Notes: generated from the sequence alone by a model not told the origin. DNA of 29,578 nucleotides from Ophioceras dolichostomum (GCA_003049485.1 PYST01000429.1:1-29578); one strand, 5' to 3'. Positions 1 through 11,113 are shown, counted from the first letter of the stretch. Translations and numbers: made by a program.

Positions 1-1288
1 TAATCTACAAAGAGAATAACGCGCTCGCGTTGACTAAGCAGCCAGGTGCTCGCCCCGTATCACGTGCTTCCAAAACGCCACAGGAATACCATCATCGTTT
101 CATCGTACTTACCACAGCGATAATCAGAACAATCAGAATACTAGCTTCTCCGACAGAAATTTGGGCTTCTGGCAGACTTTTCGTTAATTAAAGCATTGAC
201 CTCTCGCCATAAAAGCCTCCGGAGCATAGTTCTCAACCCTCAATACGATTTTAAACCTAACAAATTCACCGGGTGTTGGTTCATAGTAGGTACCTGCTCA
301 CGTGGCAGCTGTTGCCTCAGTCCTAAGGCATCAACTTCCAAGGCATCTACCTACCAAGTAGCCTTTATAAGGTCGCTCTCCCCACCAACGCACAGATAGC
401 TTTCCTTTGGAAGGGAGACACAAGAATTCAGTAGTATTTTGCACGCGTGCTTGTTCCTTTCCCATTACCTTTCCAACACCGGGGCTGACATATTGCACTG
501 GCCCCTCTAGGCCAACAGTGATTCAAAGGCCTAATAGATGTGTTGACAGAGTTACCACAGGCCTCCTTGGGGCGCTCAGGTACCTAGGCACCTATTCAGA
601 AGCAGAAGGTCCTCGTGAATTCAACAAAGCTATCCATAACCATGCTGAGCCATCTTGGCAGGCGCAAGAAGCGCGGTCGATCATTCGACTCGATCTCATT
701 CCTCTTCACATCTTGGGTATCCTGAGGCGTGATCGTCGGTCGTTGCTGCTAGATCAGCTAGCAGCTAGTATTCACCGAGATCAAGCATCTCCTAGCAGTT
801 CTACTTAACAGCTGCTGTCTAAGCGTCGGAGCTGTCACATGGTCCGTTGCCAGGTACGGAAAGAAAGGTGGTTTGAACCTTCCAAAATTCAAACCTCAAT
901 CCCACTGGCACCTCATCTACCTACACCCATATGCCCACTCCATCAAAAGAAACGCCACACCCATCTTCCACTTCATCAAAAGAAGCGGAAAAGTCAAACG
1001 ACAAACAATGTTTCATCAAGAAAACAAGACAAATGCATCGCCGAAGACGGCGGATGATCCTCTGAGATCAAGTCTAAGTAAGAATCCCCTCCTCGTCTTT
1101 CCCTCTCTACCACCCCACCTTGTTTCCAGCCGTCTGGCCGGGCGTGTCCTGCATCTTGCGGTAAACCAGGTACTAATGCAGACAGTCAAGAAGATCTTCG
1201 CGCAGCACTTCCTCAACTGGCTCGGTTCCGAGGGGCTTTGGCGACGCGACTTTGTTTCAGTTCTCTCTTGGGGACGCCTGACCCGAAA

Positions 1289-1390
1289 AGCAACAACGCA
1301 CACACGTCGAGACCCTGTCCAATCTGAAGGGTCGGGCGCGCTTAGGAGCAACAACGCACACGCTGAGATCCTGTCCAAGCTGAGAAGGGG
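1289..1390. repeat. Diverged tandem duplication, period about 58 bp
   Basis: Two copies begin with AGCAACAACGCACAC, at 1289 and at about 1347. Each continues through a GAGAYCCTGTCCAA core to a GAAGGG-like end. The copies differ by several substitutions and small indels, so the duplication is old. No coding frame is preserved between the copies. Confidence 0.75.
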
Positions 1391-1725
1391 AGAAGGTTAG
1401 CATAGTATTCCCATTTCCCACTGCTCATCACAAAAGCCCCGGCGCCGTTTCGGTGTCTAGACCGCGTGCCTTCCCTGGTGCTTTTTCCGGGCTAACAGCT
1501 TGCTCGAATTTTGAATTTCTAGGTGGCCTTGATGGACGTCTGACATGCGCGGCCGCGCACAAGGAAGGATGGAGGTTCACCAACGTCGACAACTGGTAAG
1601 CAAAAAGTGGCACTGCCACGGGACGGCACTGCCGTCCACGCTTCCAACAAGAAGCAAAACATGGACCGCGATGCACAGGTAAATGCGGGCAACCGTGCCA
1701 TCAAGAAGGGTTCATCGTTGTCGAC

Positions 1726-1829
1726 GATGCGGGCAACATAATAGAGAACAACGGATGCGGGCAACATTATGGAGAATAACAGATGCGGGCAACATAATGG
1801 AAAATAACGGATGCGGGCAGCATTATAGG
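1726..1829. repeat. 28-bp minisatellite, 3.7 copies
   Basis: Units start at 1726, 1754, 1782 and 1810 (the last is partial). Each begins GATGCGGGCAACATWAT and ends with an ATAACR-like tail. Copies differ at a few positions. A further partial relative (ATGCGGGCAAC) lies at 1683. The period is not a multiple of three and no conserved frame covers it, so it is treated as non-coding. Confidence 0.9.
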
Positions 1830-2809
1830 ACAATACATTACATTACATTGCCGGCTCTAAACCTAGGGTCCTTGTCAACCATCAGTCCTCAAACAGCAAG
1901 CCGAACATGGATCGGGAGGCCTAGAATAAGGAAGAGCTTTATCATCTTTAATAACGATATAACGCTAAGAGGACGTTGGAGGTCTCAGAATTGCCTGCCT
2001 GTCTGTCTCTTTGGCTCCTGGACACAACCTTAGGTCGTTCGTTAAAATTAGTGTATCACCAGCGCCACCTGCCCTCACCTCTTCGACCCAAAGAAGCTCT
2101 TTTGAGGTTCAGATTATGACGCTCCTCCTGCCAAACTTGTCTGACCTGTCCGGCGCCGCATCTGACTGTATATCCCAGCATGAACGCCCAGCATGCGGTC
2201 GCCAGTACTCAGCAGCGCTGACAGGGAGCTGGCAGTCTGCCTTATCCTCGGAGTTAAAGTTCATCCTATGCCACGATGGCATCCCTCACACCGTCGCGAT
2301 TCTAGATAGGGGCCGGCATCACTGACGTGACGGCAGCGGCGCACTACATGGGCCATGGCTTTAAGGACGGAAGTCGCTCATGCACAGGGGCCTGCAGATA
2401 TGTGTCAAGTTGAAGGCTGCGGAGAGGACCAAGGAGGCAGTGGAAGCAGCGAAGGCAGCGAAAGCAGTTCTACAGTAGCGACCTAGTGCACAAAAAAAGC
2501 ATGGCACAGTTTAAGACGCGAGGAGAAGCTAGTACAAAAAAGAGGTGACAATAACGCGAAAACAACACACGGTAAAAAAAGTCAAGGGAAGATACAAGGA
2601 CAAGTAGATAAGTAATTAGACACACGATCTCACTTCAGGATATACCTACTCGAAATCCCAAAAGCTCTTCTCCAACTTCCTCTTCTCTAGCTCCTAGTTT
2701 TATAGTCCTAACAAGTATTACGCTTCTAGCTTCTAGCCCTATAGCACGAATCCTATACCAGGCAGCGCTATCAGTCTATTATATACTGTTCCTAACATCC
2801 TTCAGCCCA

Positions 2810-4236
2810 TCATGTAAAGCAACTGCCAATCGTCAGCCCAACCCTCCTCAGCAGCTTCGCCTCGGCTTTGACCGTCCTGACCGGCAGCAGGAAGCCGACG
2901 CCCGCGAAGACGACGACGGCGGAGCGGGTTGAAGCCGACGCAGAACGCCAACCAACACAGCAGCTCCAGGGAAGGTGAGGAAATCGAGCGACGCCCTGGG
3001 CGACGTGGCCTGCTCCAAAAGCTTGGTCTTGTCGATCCACCGCCTCATCCGCCGGAGGCCGGGGCACGTGAAGGGGTCCATGAGGAACATGAACAGGATC
3101 CGCGCGTAGATCCCAATGTGCCAGTTGCCGACGGTGCCGATGGCCGAACAGGTACGTGCAGTTTAAGGCGAACACTGAAGGGTGTGCGTCGGAGGAAAGG
3201 TCTAGAGGTACCAGTTCGGCGGGCCGGAGGGAGGGGGTCCTCGAAGGAGTCGTCCGGCAGGAACGCCGGAGACGGCCTCTCTCGAAGCCCACGGCCATCA
3301 CGATGAGGTCGGCCCCCACGAGGCGGTTTCCTGCCCGGACCGCCCGTGGGCACGCCCTGCGCGCGCTAGTTGACGGCTAGTAGGCCGTTTTGCGGTGAAA
3401 TAGTACTTTGGACGTCGTAGCGGAGCCGCTCGGCCTTTCCGGAACGCAGCTGCTGCTCGAGCACAGCGGAGTCAACCATGGACCTGTCGGCGAATATCCC
3501 ACTTATCCGAGGCGGTCGTCGCGATGGACTCGAGGTCGCGGTGGAAGAACTTGTGGGAGAGGGCGAGTACCCACCCCGGGAATACACGATAGGAAAGTCT
3601 CCTGCCCTAAGATGTTCCTTCCACGACAGCATGCTATTGACGACGATGTTGCGCGCGTGGGATGATCCACTTGTTGCTGCGCGAGATGATCAGCTGCGCG
3701 CGCGCGGCGCCCTCGTGGAACGCCCACTCGGGGGGGCTTGGGCGCGCTGGCGCCGCCGCCGACGATAGCCACCGTTTTGCCTTCGGTTTTCTTGCTGAAT
3801 TACGGAACGGGGAGCTAGCCAGACGTCGACACCGAGGGAGGAAAGTCAGCTTGCAATGGTCCTTGATCTGAACCGCGAACAGCATGGTGGGAATGTGGTT
3901 GTCGGGGAAGGGGCGAAGGAAGCCGGTGCTCACCTCGTTAGCTTGCTGGAGTGGTAGCCCGGCCTCTTGAAGTTGTCCTGGCCCCGGATCGTGGGCGTCT
4001 TGGGCTCGCCGCACGTGCCGACAACAGCTATGACGGCCGTCGCACCTGTCGTTCGACAAGCTGTTGGTGATCTACCGCCGGTTGGAATCCTGGTAGACTC
4101 TCTATACACGGGTGTCGAACACCGTCCGGGACTCGAGCCCGTACTGTTTCTGCAGCCGCTCGACCACCTGGCCAGGGATCTTCTTCTCGTTCGGGTAGCG
4201 GCGCTTGACGGACGGGTGGAAACGGTACATGGCTGA
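2810..4236 (-). pseudogene. Flavin-containing monooxygenase pseudogene
   Basis: Pieces of one FAD/NAD(P)-dependent monooxygenase occur in family order on the minus strand but are scattered over all three frames. Pieces seen are YRFHPSVKRRYPNE (about 4235-4190), AVVGTCGEPKTP (about 4025), the nucleotide-binding motif AIVGGGASA (about 3770), WAFHEGAARAQLI and NKWIIPR (about 3726-3655), NILGQETFLSCIPG (about 3616), MVDSAVLEQQLRSGKAE (about 3480), ADLIVMAVGFER (about 3315), SPAFLPDDSFEDP (about 3270), HPSVFALNCTYLFG (about 3180) and MFLMDPFTCPG (3090). At least six frame changes separate them. The N-terminal FAD-binding GxGxxG region was not found, so the copy is also truncated at the 5' side. 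Family members typically hydroxylate small molecules or act as Baeyer-Villiger-type enzymes; no product should come from this copy. The GC content is high, so decay by indels rather than repeat-induced C-to-T mutation is inferred. Confidence 0.8.
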
Positions 4237-5050
4237 GTAGATTGGAAGGCTCGCTGAGCCGTTGACTCTCTGTCGCAAGGGTTTCGTTCGGAGGAAGAGG
4301 TTAGCCTGAGCTGTTGATGTGCGGGGGCGAGAGTCGTGTTTGACATGCTGTCTAGATAAACACCACCCAAGTTCTCGCGCCATCCTGCCTCGAGTGCCGC
4401 CGCGTCGAGCGAACCGCAAAGGCTCTCCGTACTCTATGGTACGGCCACGAGGGATTCGTCCCGCGTTTGATACTTTTGGCTCTCTCGCTGACCCTGAGAC
4501 ACAAGCCTTCCATGTACTTTCGCCCGTGCTGCAAGGTCCGGGGGAGAAGACAGTCTCTGGGGGAGTCGCTCGGTAAGGGCTCCATTGCTGAGATGACAGC
4601 GTCAGCTCTTGATGCTGCACTGACGCGTCTGACCGTTGAACGACAACAGGATTATTGCGTGTCCGCGTAACTTGTTTGCCCACCTCCTGCCCGCTAGTTT
4701 GTGCAGGCAGATTAAATGGAATTTCATTGTCGAGATTTGCTCTGAGAACCAACCTGGAGCATGGGCGCACTCGTCAAAGATCAGATATCGCAATTACAGG
4801 CGATGGCGTCAACCTATAACCGGACAACGAGATGCATCCTTCTCAGAATCCAATCCGGGCTTGCGGGGCGCTGGCTCCGGGTGTTGCTTTCTTTCTTTCT
4901 TTTTTTTTCCCCTAGAAGTTTCCCCTAAAACTCGTTTGATCGTTTTGGAACCTTACTCCACATATCCCGCCCGATCTAGGTAGCTGACACTGCAGTCGTG
5001 GAACAGGACTCAGGAAATCAAAGCTCACAAGAGAAAGAAGAGGAAAAGCC
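4237..5050. other. Intergenic, no supported gene
   Basis: This lies between the truncated 5' side of the monooxygenase pseudogene and the start of the NTF2-like gene. I searched the minus strand for the missing FAD-binding N-terminus and saw none. A T-rich pyrimidine tract at about 4886-4925 would lie in the promoter or leader of the downstream gene. Confidence 0.5.
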
Positions 5051-5942
5051 ATGGAGAATCCGTGTACGTGACCGACCGCCTTTCCCTCTGTGGCCGCCCT
5101 TCGCCAAACATCACGGCTGGATCGTAAACAAGCAAGTTGACTGACTTGACTCAAACCGTCGCGGCCACCATAGTGGAGGCCATCCCCTACGCCCTCAAGG
5201 CTTTATGCCAAGGCACCCCGGTAGAGCAGAAGAAGGCCATCCGGACTTGCTTCCTCCTCGATGCCGCCTTCGCGCACCCGTTCTGCCGCGTCTCTTCGGT
5301 CATCCCCAGCATCGGCCCGCTGAGCTCCCGCGACGCCTCGAGGGCATCTACCGGTGGTACAAGGCCCTGAGCCCGCGCCTCGACCTTGAGCTCGTCTCCA
5401 AGGGTGAGCAAGTGCCAAGTACCTACTCCAGCACACACACCCCACGTCTGCTGCGCGACACCGCCACAGCTGCAGCTGCCCGATACTAACCATCCTTTTC
5501 TCCTACTATAGCCTTCAACAAGCGCAACGGCGTCCTCTACCTCACGATTCGCCAACGTTTCGCCCTCTGGTTCATCCCCTTCCACGCCTCGAACATGCGG
5601 CTCGTTGTCGAGCTTCATTCCGTGTACCAGGAGCCCCCGACTGACAGCGTCACTGCCACGGCCACCAGCACCACTAACTCGTCTTGCGACCGCCGGCCCC
5701 TGCAGGGCCCGCGCTACTATGTAGCCAGCCAGGAGAACCACGACCAGGTGAACGAGCTCCTCGAGTTCGCCTTCGCGCCGCTGTCGTTCCTATGGATGCT
5801 TTACTAGCTTCTCGGCGCGCTGCTGTGCGTGACACTGCGGCTCCCCGCAGACGTGCACCCTCGGTACATCAGTCCCATGCTCAACCCGATGCTAGAGCCG
5901 TACCTCAAAAGAGGGGGTAGACAGCACGGCGAGGGGGCTTAA
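5051..5942 (+). pseudogene. SigF-like NTF2-fold protein gene, frameshifted
   Basis: Reconstructed exons are 5051-5063, 5174-5403 and 5512-5942. Intron 1 (5064-5173) has a GTACGT donor and a CTGAC branch point. Intron 2 (5404-5511) has GTGAGC, a TACTAAC branch and TAG. The start gives MENPLEAIPYALKALCQ, close to the usual N-terminus of fungal SigF-like NTF2-like proteins; HPFCRV, YRWYKALSPRLDLEL, LYLTIRQRFALWFIPFH and a C-terminal hydrophobic segment also fit that family. Two lesions break it. The frame shifts near 5330-5340, between HPFCRV.. and LEGIYRWYK, and no possible intron there has a suitable length. A TAG at 5805-5807 then sits inside the hydrophobic tail, after which the same frame continues with LLGALLCVTLRLP to TAA at 5940. 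Sequencing errors could explain either lesion. The family's biochemical role is not established to my knowledge. Confidence 0.75.
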
Positions 5943-6410
5943 TTGAGTAAGGTGGCGAGATACATTGCAAAGGTGCCTGTTCGGAGGAGAGGAAATATTG
6001 TTGAGGAAGAGGAGGAAGTGTGGTCGTCGAGAGACGTTGCTGAGCTGATGCTTTCCGGCTGGATGCGGACGGATCGGCGCTAAAAGGAGGACTCAACATG
6101 CAGATTACCATTTTGGCAGGTTCCAAGAATATAGGAGGCGTGGGAGAGAATGTGGATGCAAATCTCACGGTCGACTCAGCGTTGCTCTGATGTTTCGTAT
6201 CCCGTGATGATGTTCATCCGGCGTACACCCTCAGCGAGATGTGCTAAAGTAACAGAACCCGGGTTATAATCTCCTGCAAGTTCACTCGTTTTCCCCGAAA
6301 CAGCTGCTCCTCAAGCCTTAACCGTCCCGCCGCGGGCCGAGCCGCGCATACATCGCCTTGTGCAGGAAAATCTTTAAGCTACGAACATTGAGCAAGTGCA
6401 ACGTGATCAA

Positions 6411-6412
<2 letters not shown>
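5943..6412. other. Intergenic, no supported gene
   Basis: This lies 3' of both the NTF2-like gene (plus) and the disordered-protein gene (minus). No conserved frame is visible. It most likely holds the two convergent 3' untranslated regions. Confidence 0.5.

Positions 6413-6473
<61 letters not shown>
6413..6473. repeat. (TC)30 microsatellite
   Basis: About 61 uninterrupted bases of TC dinucleotide on the plus strand (GA on the minus strand). It lies roughly 160 bp beyond the stop codon of the minus-strand disordered-protein gene. Such tracts are prone to slippage and to assembly failure, which fits the N-containing duplication just downstream. Confidence 0.97.
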
Positions 6474-6474
<1 letters not shown>

Positions 6475-6500
6475 GATCCTCTGCTTCCCAGGCGTCCAAA

Positions 6501-6619
6501 GCCGCAGCCAAAGCGACCCAAAACCACGGCAACACGACAGTCCCATGCCACTGCGCGCANGCCGCAGCCAAAGCGACCCAAAACCACGGCAACACGACAG
6601 TCCCATGCCACTGCGCGCA
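6501..6619. repeat. Exact 59-bp duplication flanking one N
   Basis: Bases 6501-6559 and 6561-6619 are identical over 59 bp and are separated by a single ambiguous base at 6560. A single N between identical ends is what unmerged overlapping contig ends joined by a minimal gap would look like. If the N is C, matching the base after the second copy (6620), it would instead be a true 60-bp tandem duplication. It lies just outside the 3' end of the neighbouring minus-strand coding region. Confidence 0.95.
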
Positions 6620-6631
6620 CGATGGGGCACT

Positions 6632-8776
6632 CTATCGAACTAATCCCCGGACCGTCGATTCGGTCTGATGGCCAACCTCGTGGGCAACACGGTCAATGTC
6701 GACGTCAACTAGGTGACTCAGCACCGTCTGCATCTCTGTCTGCATCTGCTCGCAGACCTCCTTCCATTTGCGCTTCTGACCTACACCGGCCGCTTTGTGC
6801 TGAAGATGCTTCTGGGTCTCTTGGTGGATCCCGGCAAACTGGTGGAGGTAGCCCGTGTTTCCCTTATCGAAGTCCGACACGGCGGCGTCGAGGACAGTCT
6901 CTGATGACTCGGTGTCCCGGATGGCATGCTGGATAGGAGAAAAAAGTCAGGGCTCTGTCCTCAAATAGTGAACGAGATATGAGTGTTCATGACGTTTGAT
7001 GGGAGTTAGGGGCAGAACGTGGGGCCATACTTGCACGGCCGACCTCATGGTCAGCCAGAGGGCGCTCTCGATCGGGGACATGTCCGCAGATTCGCCTCTG
7101 AGTTCCGTGTCTTCCGCTTCGCGCGTGGTGGCATGGCCGCGAAGGTGGGCTCGACGGCCAGGGTCGCGCCGGTCATCAGCGGTGGGCTTCGCATCATCAT
7201 CATACCCATCGTGGTGCAAGAGTCGCTCACGAAGGCGACGGCTATGCTCTCGGGCAATCGCGTCTTCCTTCTGCCCAAGCATTGTTGCCTCTCCAGAGAC
7301 TTTATGGGGTTGCTGCGGCTGGCGTTGCTTCTCTCCCCGATCCAAGACCGCATGCTTCTCCGCCACGCCGCGCCGGTCTAGCTCGGGAGGTGACACCTCC
7401 CGGTCATCTCCTAAGCCATACGATGACAGATCAGGGAAGAAAACATCATCGGGCGTTTGAGCCGGGGGTGCGCGTCTGATAGGGGAGCTGATGGGGTCAG
7501 TTCGTTGCAGGGCGGTGAGGCGGACCCTGGCTTGGCCGGTTGGGCTCGCGGGGTGACGGAGGTCGTCCACAACCGAAGAACCACAAGATGACGACCGATC
7601 TGAGATCTCCACGTATTGGATAGGAGGTGGTTGGGCGGAAGGCGGCGTGGAGAACCGGTCTGGCAGCGGAAGCAGCGTCTTCGATCGCTCCGTCTCCGAT
7701 TGGTCGGGGGCGGCACCAACCTTCCTCTTCCCTTCGAAGGCGTTCAGTGATGGAAAGGAAGTGTCCGTCTCAACATCCGAGGAGGGACGGAAAGAGGAAC
7801 TTCTCTCTGCCTCGCTGGTGGGAGATGGCTTTGCGTCTGGTTGCGTGGGTGCGGCGTCGGCTTTGCCTTTCTTCTTGAAGGCCACAAGTGGCGGGAGAGT
7901 GGCCTCGGTCTCCACTTCGCTCGGCGGGTGGAAGGGAGGGATGTCCTCGAATTCTACGAGGTACGACCCTTTTCCAGAGCTCACCCAGCTGATGTCTGAG
8001 CTCGGGATGTTGATATGTCCGTCATCTTGGACACCACGTGCTAGCTCGGATAGCTTGGTGTCCCTGGGGCGTGACTGCGGTGCGTGGCCTTTCTGGTTGA
8101 TGACTGCGTCGGCCTCGGTGACGCTTCCCTCGCTGTCGGAATCGTTTCCGGTGTGTAGGACATCGAGGCGCCGAACGGGTGGTAGGGCAGCGGGAGCTGC
8201 ACCGCTGGCGGGGAGTGTCTGGGGTCGCTTGAAAAGCTTCTGGCGGAGTCCTGAAGACGCAACCGGGTGCTTAGGCCCCTGTTTAGCACCGCCGTCTGTG
8301 GATACGACGTTCTCAACGGGAGCTTCGTCCGCCGGTTTGGGCGCCGGGGCCTTCTTGGCCGGTGCACTGGGTTTCTTGGCAGCAGTCTTCCGGGGAGCCT
8401 TGGGCTTGGCGATGGACTTAGGTTTGGGCTTCGGCTTGGGCTTGGGCGCGGCTGCCTTGGGCGCGGTCGTCTTCGAGTTGGATTGCTGAAGCTGCGACAC
8501 GGGCTTGTTCGTCTTGCCAACGGGACTCATAGGAAAGGCAAACGGATCAACTGGGCCGTCATCCCGTTCGTCGGAGTTCTCAGGTGAGGCCTTCTTGTCC
8601 AGATAGGACGTTTTGATGATTCGCCGGGGGGCTTGGCGGCCTGCCGCCTGCTTGGGAACCTCCGCCTTTGGCGCGTCGTCCTCACCCTCCAAGTAAGATG
8701 CAATGAGGAACTTGGGGCCAAGCGCCAGATTCGTATGGGGTGTACCAGGCTCTTTTAACCCGCCTCCTGGATCCAT
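6632..8776 (-). CDS. Lysine-rich disordered fungal protein
   Basis: Two exons, 8776-7031 and 6928-6632, give a predicted protein of 680 residues. The intron (6929-7030) has a GTATGG donor, a CTGAC branch point and CAG acceptor; splicing joins ..RSAVQ to HAIRDTE.. in frame. The unspliced reading would end at 6947. I do not recognise the protein. Residues about 102-146 are a Lys/Pro/Ala-rich, histone H1-like tract. Two related segments of about 40 residues occur at about 279-324 and 326-365 (PPSEVETEATLPPL.AF versus PSSDVETDTSFPSLNAF), an internal duplication. Most of the chain is low in hydrophobics and probably disordered. The last 100 residues (IHQETQKHLQHK, KWKEVCEQMQTEMQTVL) look helical, perhaps coiled coil. 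The basic tract suggests a nuclear or chromatin role, as inference only. The start at 8776 is the first ATG of the open frame. Confidence 0.8.
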
Positions 8777-11113
8777 GGCGATGGAACAGCGAGCTCAGTT
8801 GTCGAGAGGTGTACGGCGAAGTGAATCGACCACCAATGCGCGGCCTCGAGAGGACAACGCGATGAAAAAAATCTAACGAGAAGAGGCACTGCCGGGGCTT
8901 CCAGTGTTACGCCGCGTGCTTGCGGACGTTAAGGATCACCACGGCTCCCGCAGAAGCGTGCGAAAGATGCCGAAAACGAAGACGCCAAAGACGCGAACGC
9001 TGGGCAAAAAGCGTGGGATGTGTGCAAACCCAGGCGTCGGCCCAAGGACTGATGGGAAGGCACTGGTTTCTGCATGGCATCAACCACGAGGGAGGGACGG
9101 CAATGTTTCTGGAAAGAGCCCTGGATGCTGGCCGACATGTTACCCATTTTCGCAAGACGCTCCTGCCACGCAATTCGAGTCGGCACTTGTCGCGACGGAA
9201 ATGGCTGGCAGTTACGGCTGGAGCTGAGGCAAGAGCACTTGACCATCGCTGACAGCCATCAGTGATCCGCTGGATTTACCAAAGCTTCATAACAAAGAGC
9301 ACACCCGACACAGGCATTCACGGGCATCAGCACTGGGTCGCGAATACTATGTTCGACTTGGTACAGCCCGGTATGTTTGCTCCCTTACTTTTCACTGTGT
9401 TGATTGGTGCATGTTGTATTGAAGAGCGCTGTCAATTCATGCTTGGTCGGGCCAGGATCCAGTGACCCAACGGAACCCCCACACATCCTCGGGGCCTCCT
9501 TCATTCAGCCACAGCGCCCACAGGCAGGCATCAATGCAGCTCACGCGAATTAGATCGCTTTCGGCACAGACCCGGACAGCCGGACCACTCCCAGCACATG
9601 CGTGGCATGCATATGTACTCAAGGCCCAAGAAGACTCACAACCAGCAGTCCCTCACACCATGGTGCTGCTGCCTGCTCTGGTCCTGTGCCCCGTGCCCTT
9701 CCCCAAAGAAGGCTCGGGTTGTCCCGGCCATGTGCCGGAGCGAGACTCCTTGTTCGCGCCCCTTTCTGCAACAAAAATCCCTCAGCCCAGTCCTAATGGG
9801 ATGTTTGACTAAACCAAGGACTCGTTGGCCCAGACTCGCCTATCCACGGACGGGAGCTGGGTCAGTGGCGGGAAAAATAGACTCTGGGAGTCATGTCGCG
9901 GAGTTTGGGCAACGACATGATGACCTTGAGGCGTTCCGGTCGGCCCCACAATACGCACTCGCTACAGTGGAAAACAGTGGTCACTCCTCCTCGATGGTTT
10001 GAATGCAGTCCCCATCGTTTGGAAAAGGCAATGCCTACCTAGAGTGCAAAGATTTTAGGTTACGTGTCTGCTGTGCTCAGCCGCTCAGCCTGCCTACAGG
10101 CTGGTCTTGGTGCCCACCTGGAGTGGCCATAACGCAACGTACCTGCTACACTTTGAAGTGCCTGAAGGGGTACCTCCCTGACCTGATGCACGACCTGTGG
10201 CACTTACCCGCTGTCCTCTGGACCCCTGGCGGATGGGGCAGCCCACAATTCGATACCGCTCATTCCCCGCACTCGTCATCAAAACCGAACCAAGGTTTCT
10301 CAACCAAGCAGCCTGCCCCAGAGCCTACCTACCCATCCTGCCTAACCAGCCGCCCGCCCTCTCCCACCCTCACTAATTTCTTGCCAGTTGCCCGCCCGCT
10401 GTCCTCTGCCCCCAAAACCTTCCTCCTGAACGGACGCTACCTTGGGAGCTTCTCCATATTCTCTTTCCTCGTCCTCTAGGACAGACAGACGACCAGCCAG
10501 TTCTTGGCTGCCATTTCTCAATTCTTTCTCGTCGTTCTGCTTCGATCTCGCCCAAGCAGGGAAGCAGTGAACCAGGCAGCCTCACGGGCTGGATAGCGGC
10601 TCTCCCGTGGGAACTTGCTCCCCAGCGGCCAGCAAATTCTCGTCTTTGTTACGGCCACAATCTCACCCGTTAGTAACCCTTGAGCAAAGTCGCGGAGGCA
10701 GCATCTCGCTGTCGCCGTTGACAAGATCTTTTTTCCTTGGTTTCTCTTCTCTTCTTTCTAATTTTCCTGGCGTTTTTTTCTGCTTCGTTCTGTATCTATT
10801 TTTTTCAGGTTCTTTCAAATCCCATCACATTTTCTCTTTCTTCCAGATCCTAGGACGCGTTCCGCGTTTCCCGTTGTGTCCACTATCCGTCCTTCCGCTG
10901 CCCCACTCACCTCTCCCACCACTGGGCTCTAAAGGGCTGGATCCAAGACATCCGTCCATCCCTCCTCTTGCTCTCGATACCTCCCTTCTCCCCTTCCTCT
11001 CTCCCTCGTCCCGCGCTCTTGCCAACTCATTCTCGTCGTCGATACGATTCCCTCCTTTCTAGTCGTCGCTTTCCGTACGTCCGAGCCCAGGAAGCCCAAG
11101 CCCGCTTCCAATA
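8777..11113. promoter_or_regulatory. Divergent intergenic region and DEN1 leader
   Basis: This separates the minus-strand disordered-protein gene from the plus-strand deneddylase gene. No open frame here shows a recognisable domain. From about 10330 to 11100 the plus strand becomes C/T-rich (runs such as TTTTTTTCAGG near 10800 and many CTCTCCC words), typical of fungal core promoters and leaders, so transcription of the deneddylase gene probably starts there. I see no clear TATA box. Confidence 0.5.

Larger units (their letters stand above)
1..2809. other. Gene-poor left flank, no supported gene
   Basis: No open frame here looks like a conserved protein; the longest (about 175 codons, 873-1400, plus) overlaps a diverged duplication and has no recognisable domain. 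The stretch holds a 28-bp tandem repeat, a roughly 58-bp diverged duplication, and an AT-richer tail (about 2470-2800) with short A runs and repeated CTAGCTTCTAG-like words abutting the monooxygenase pseudogene. The tail could be relic transposon DNA, but I see no terminal repeats or transposase motif that would prove it. Confidence 0.6.

Noticed and set aside
2470..2800. AT-richer segment as a repeat-induced-mutated transposon
   Set aside because: Composition is suggestive, but no terminal repeats, element domain or clear strand-wise C-to-T pattern could be shown by eye. A RIP index calculation and a repeat search would decide.
5290..5341. An extra intron to explain the frame change in the NTF2-like gene
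   Set aside because: All GT..AG pairs in the interval are either under about 45 nt or have a length that does not restore the frame (a remainder of 2 on division by 3 is needed).
7647..8489. 280-codon plus-strand frame opposite the disordered protein
   Set aside because: Its Gly/Leu/Ala-rich tail is the mirror of the Lys/Pro tract on the minus strand. The spliced minus-strand model has good splice sites and a natural start.
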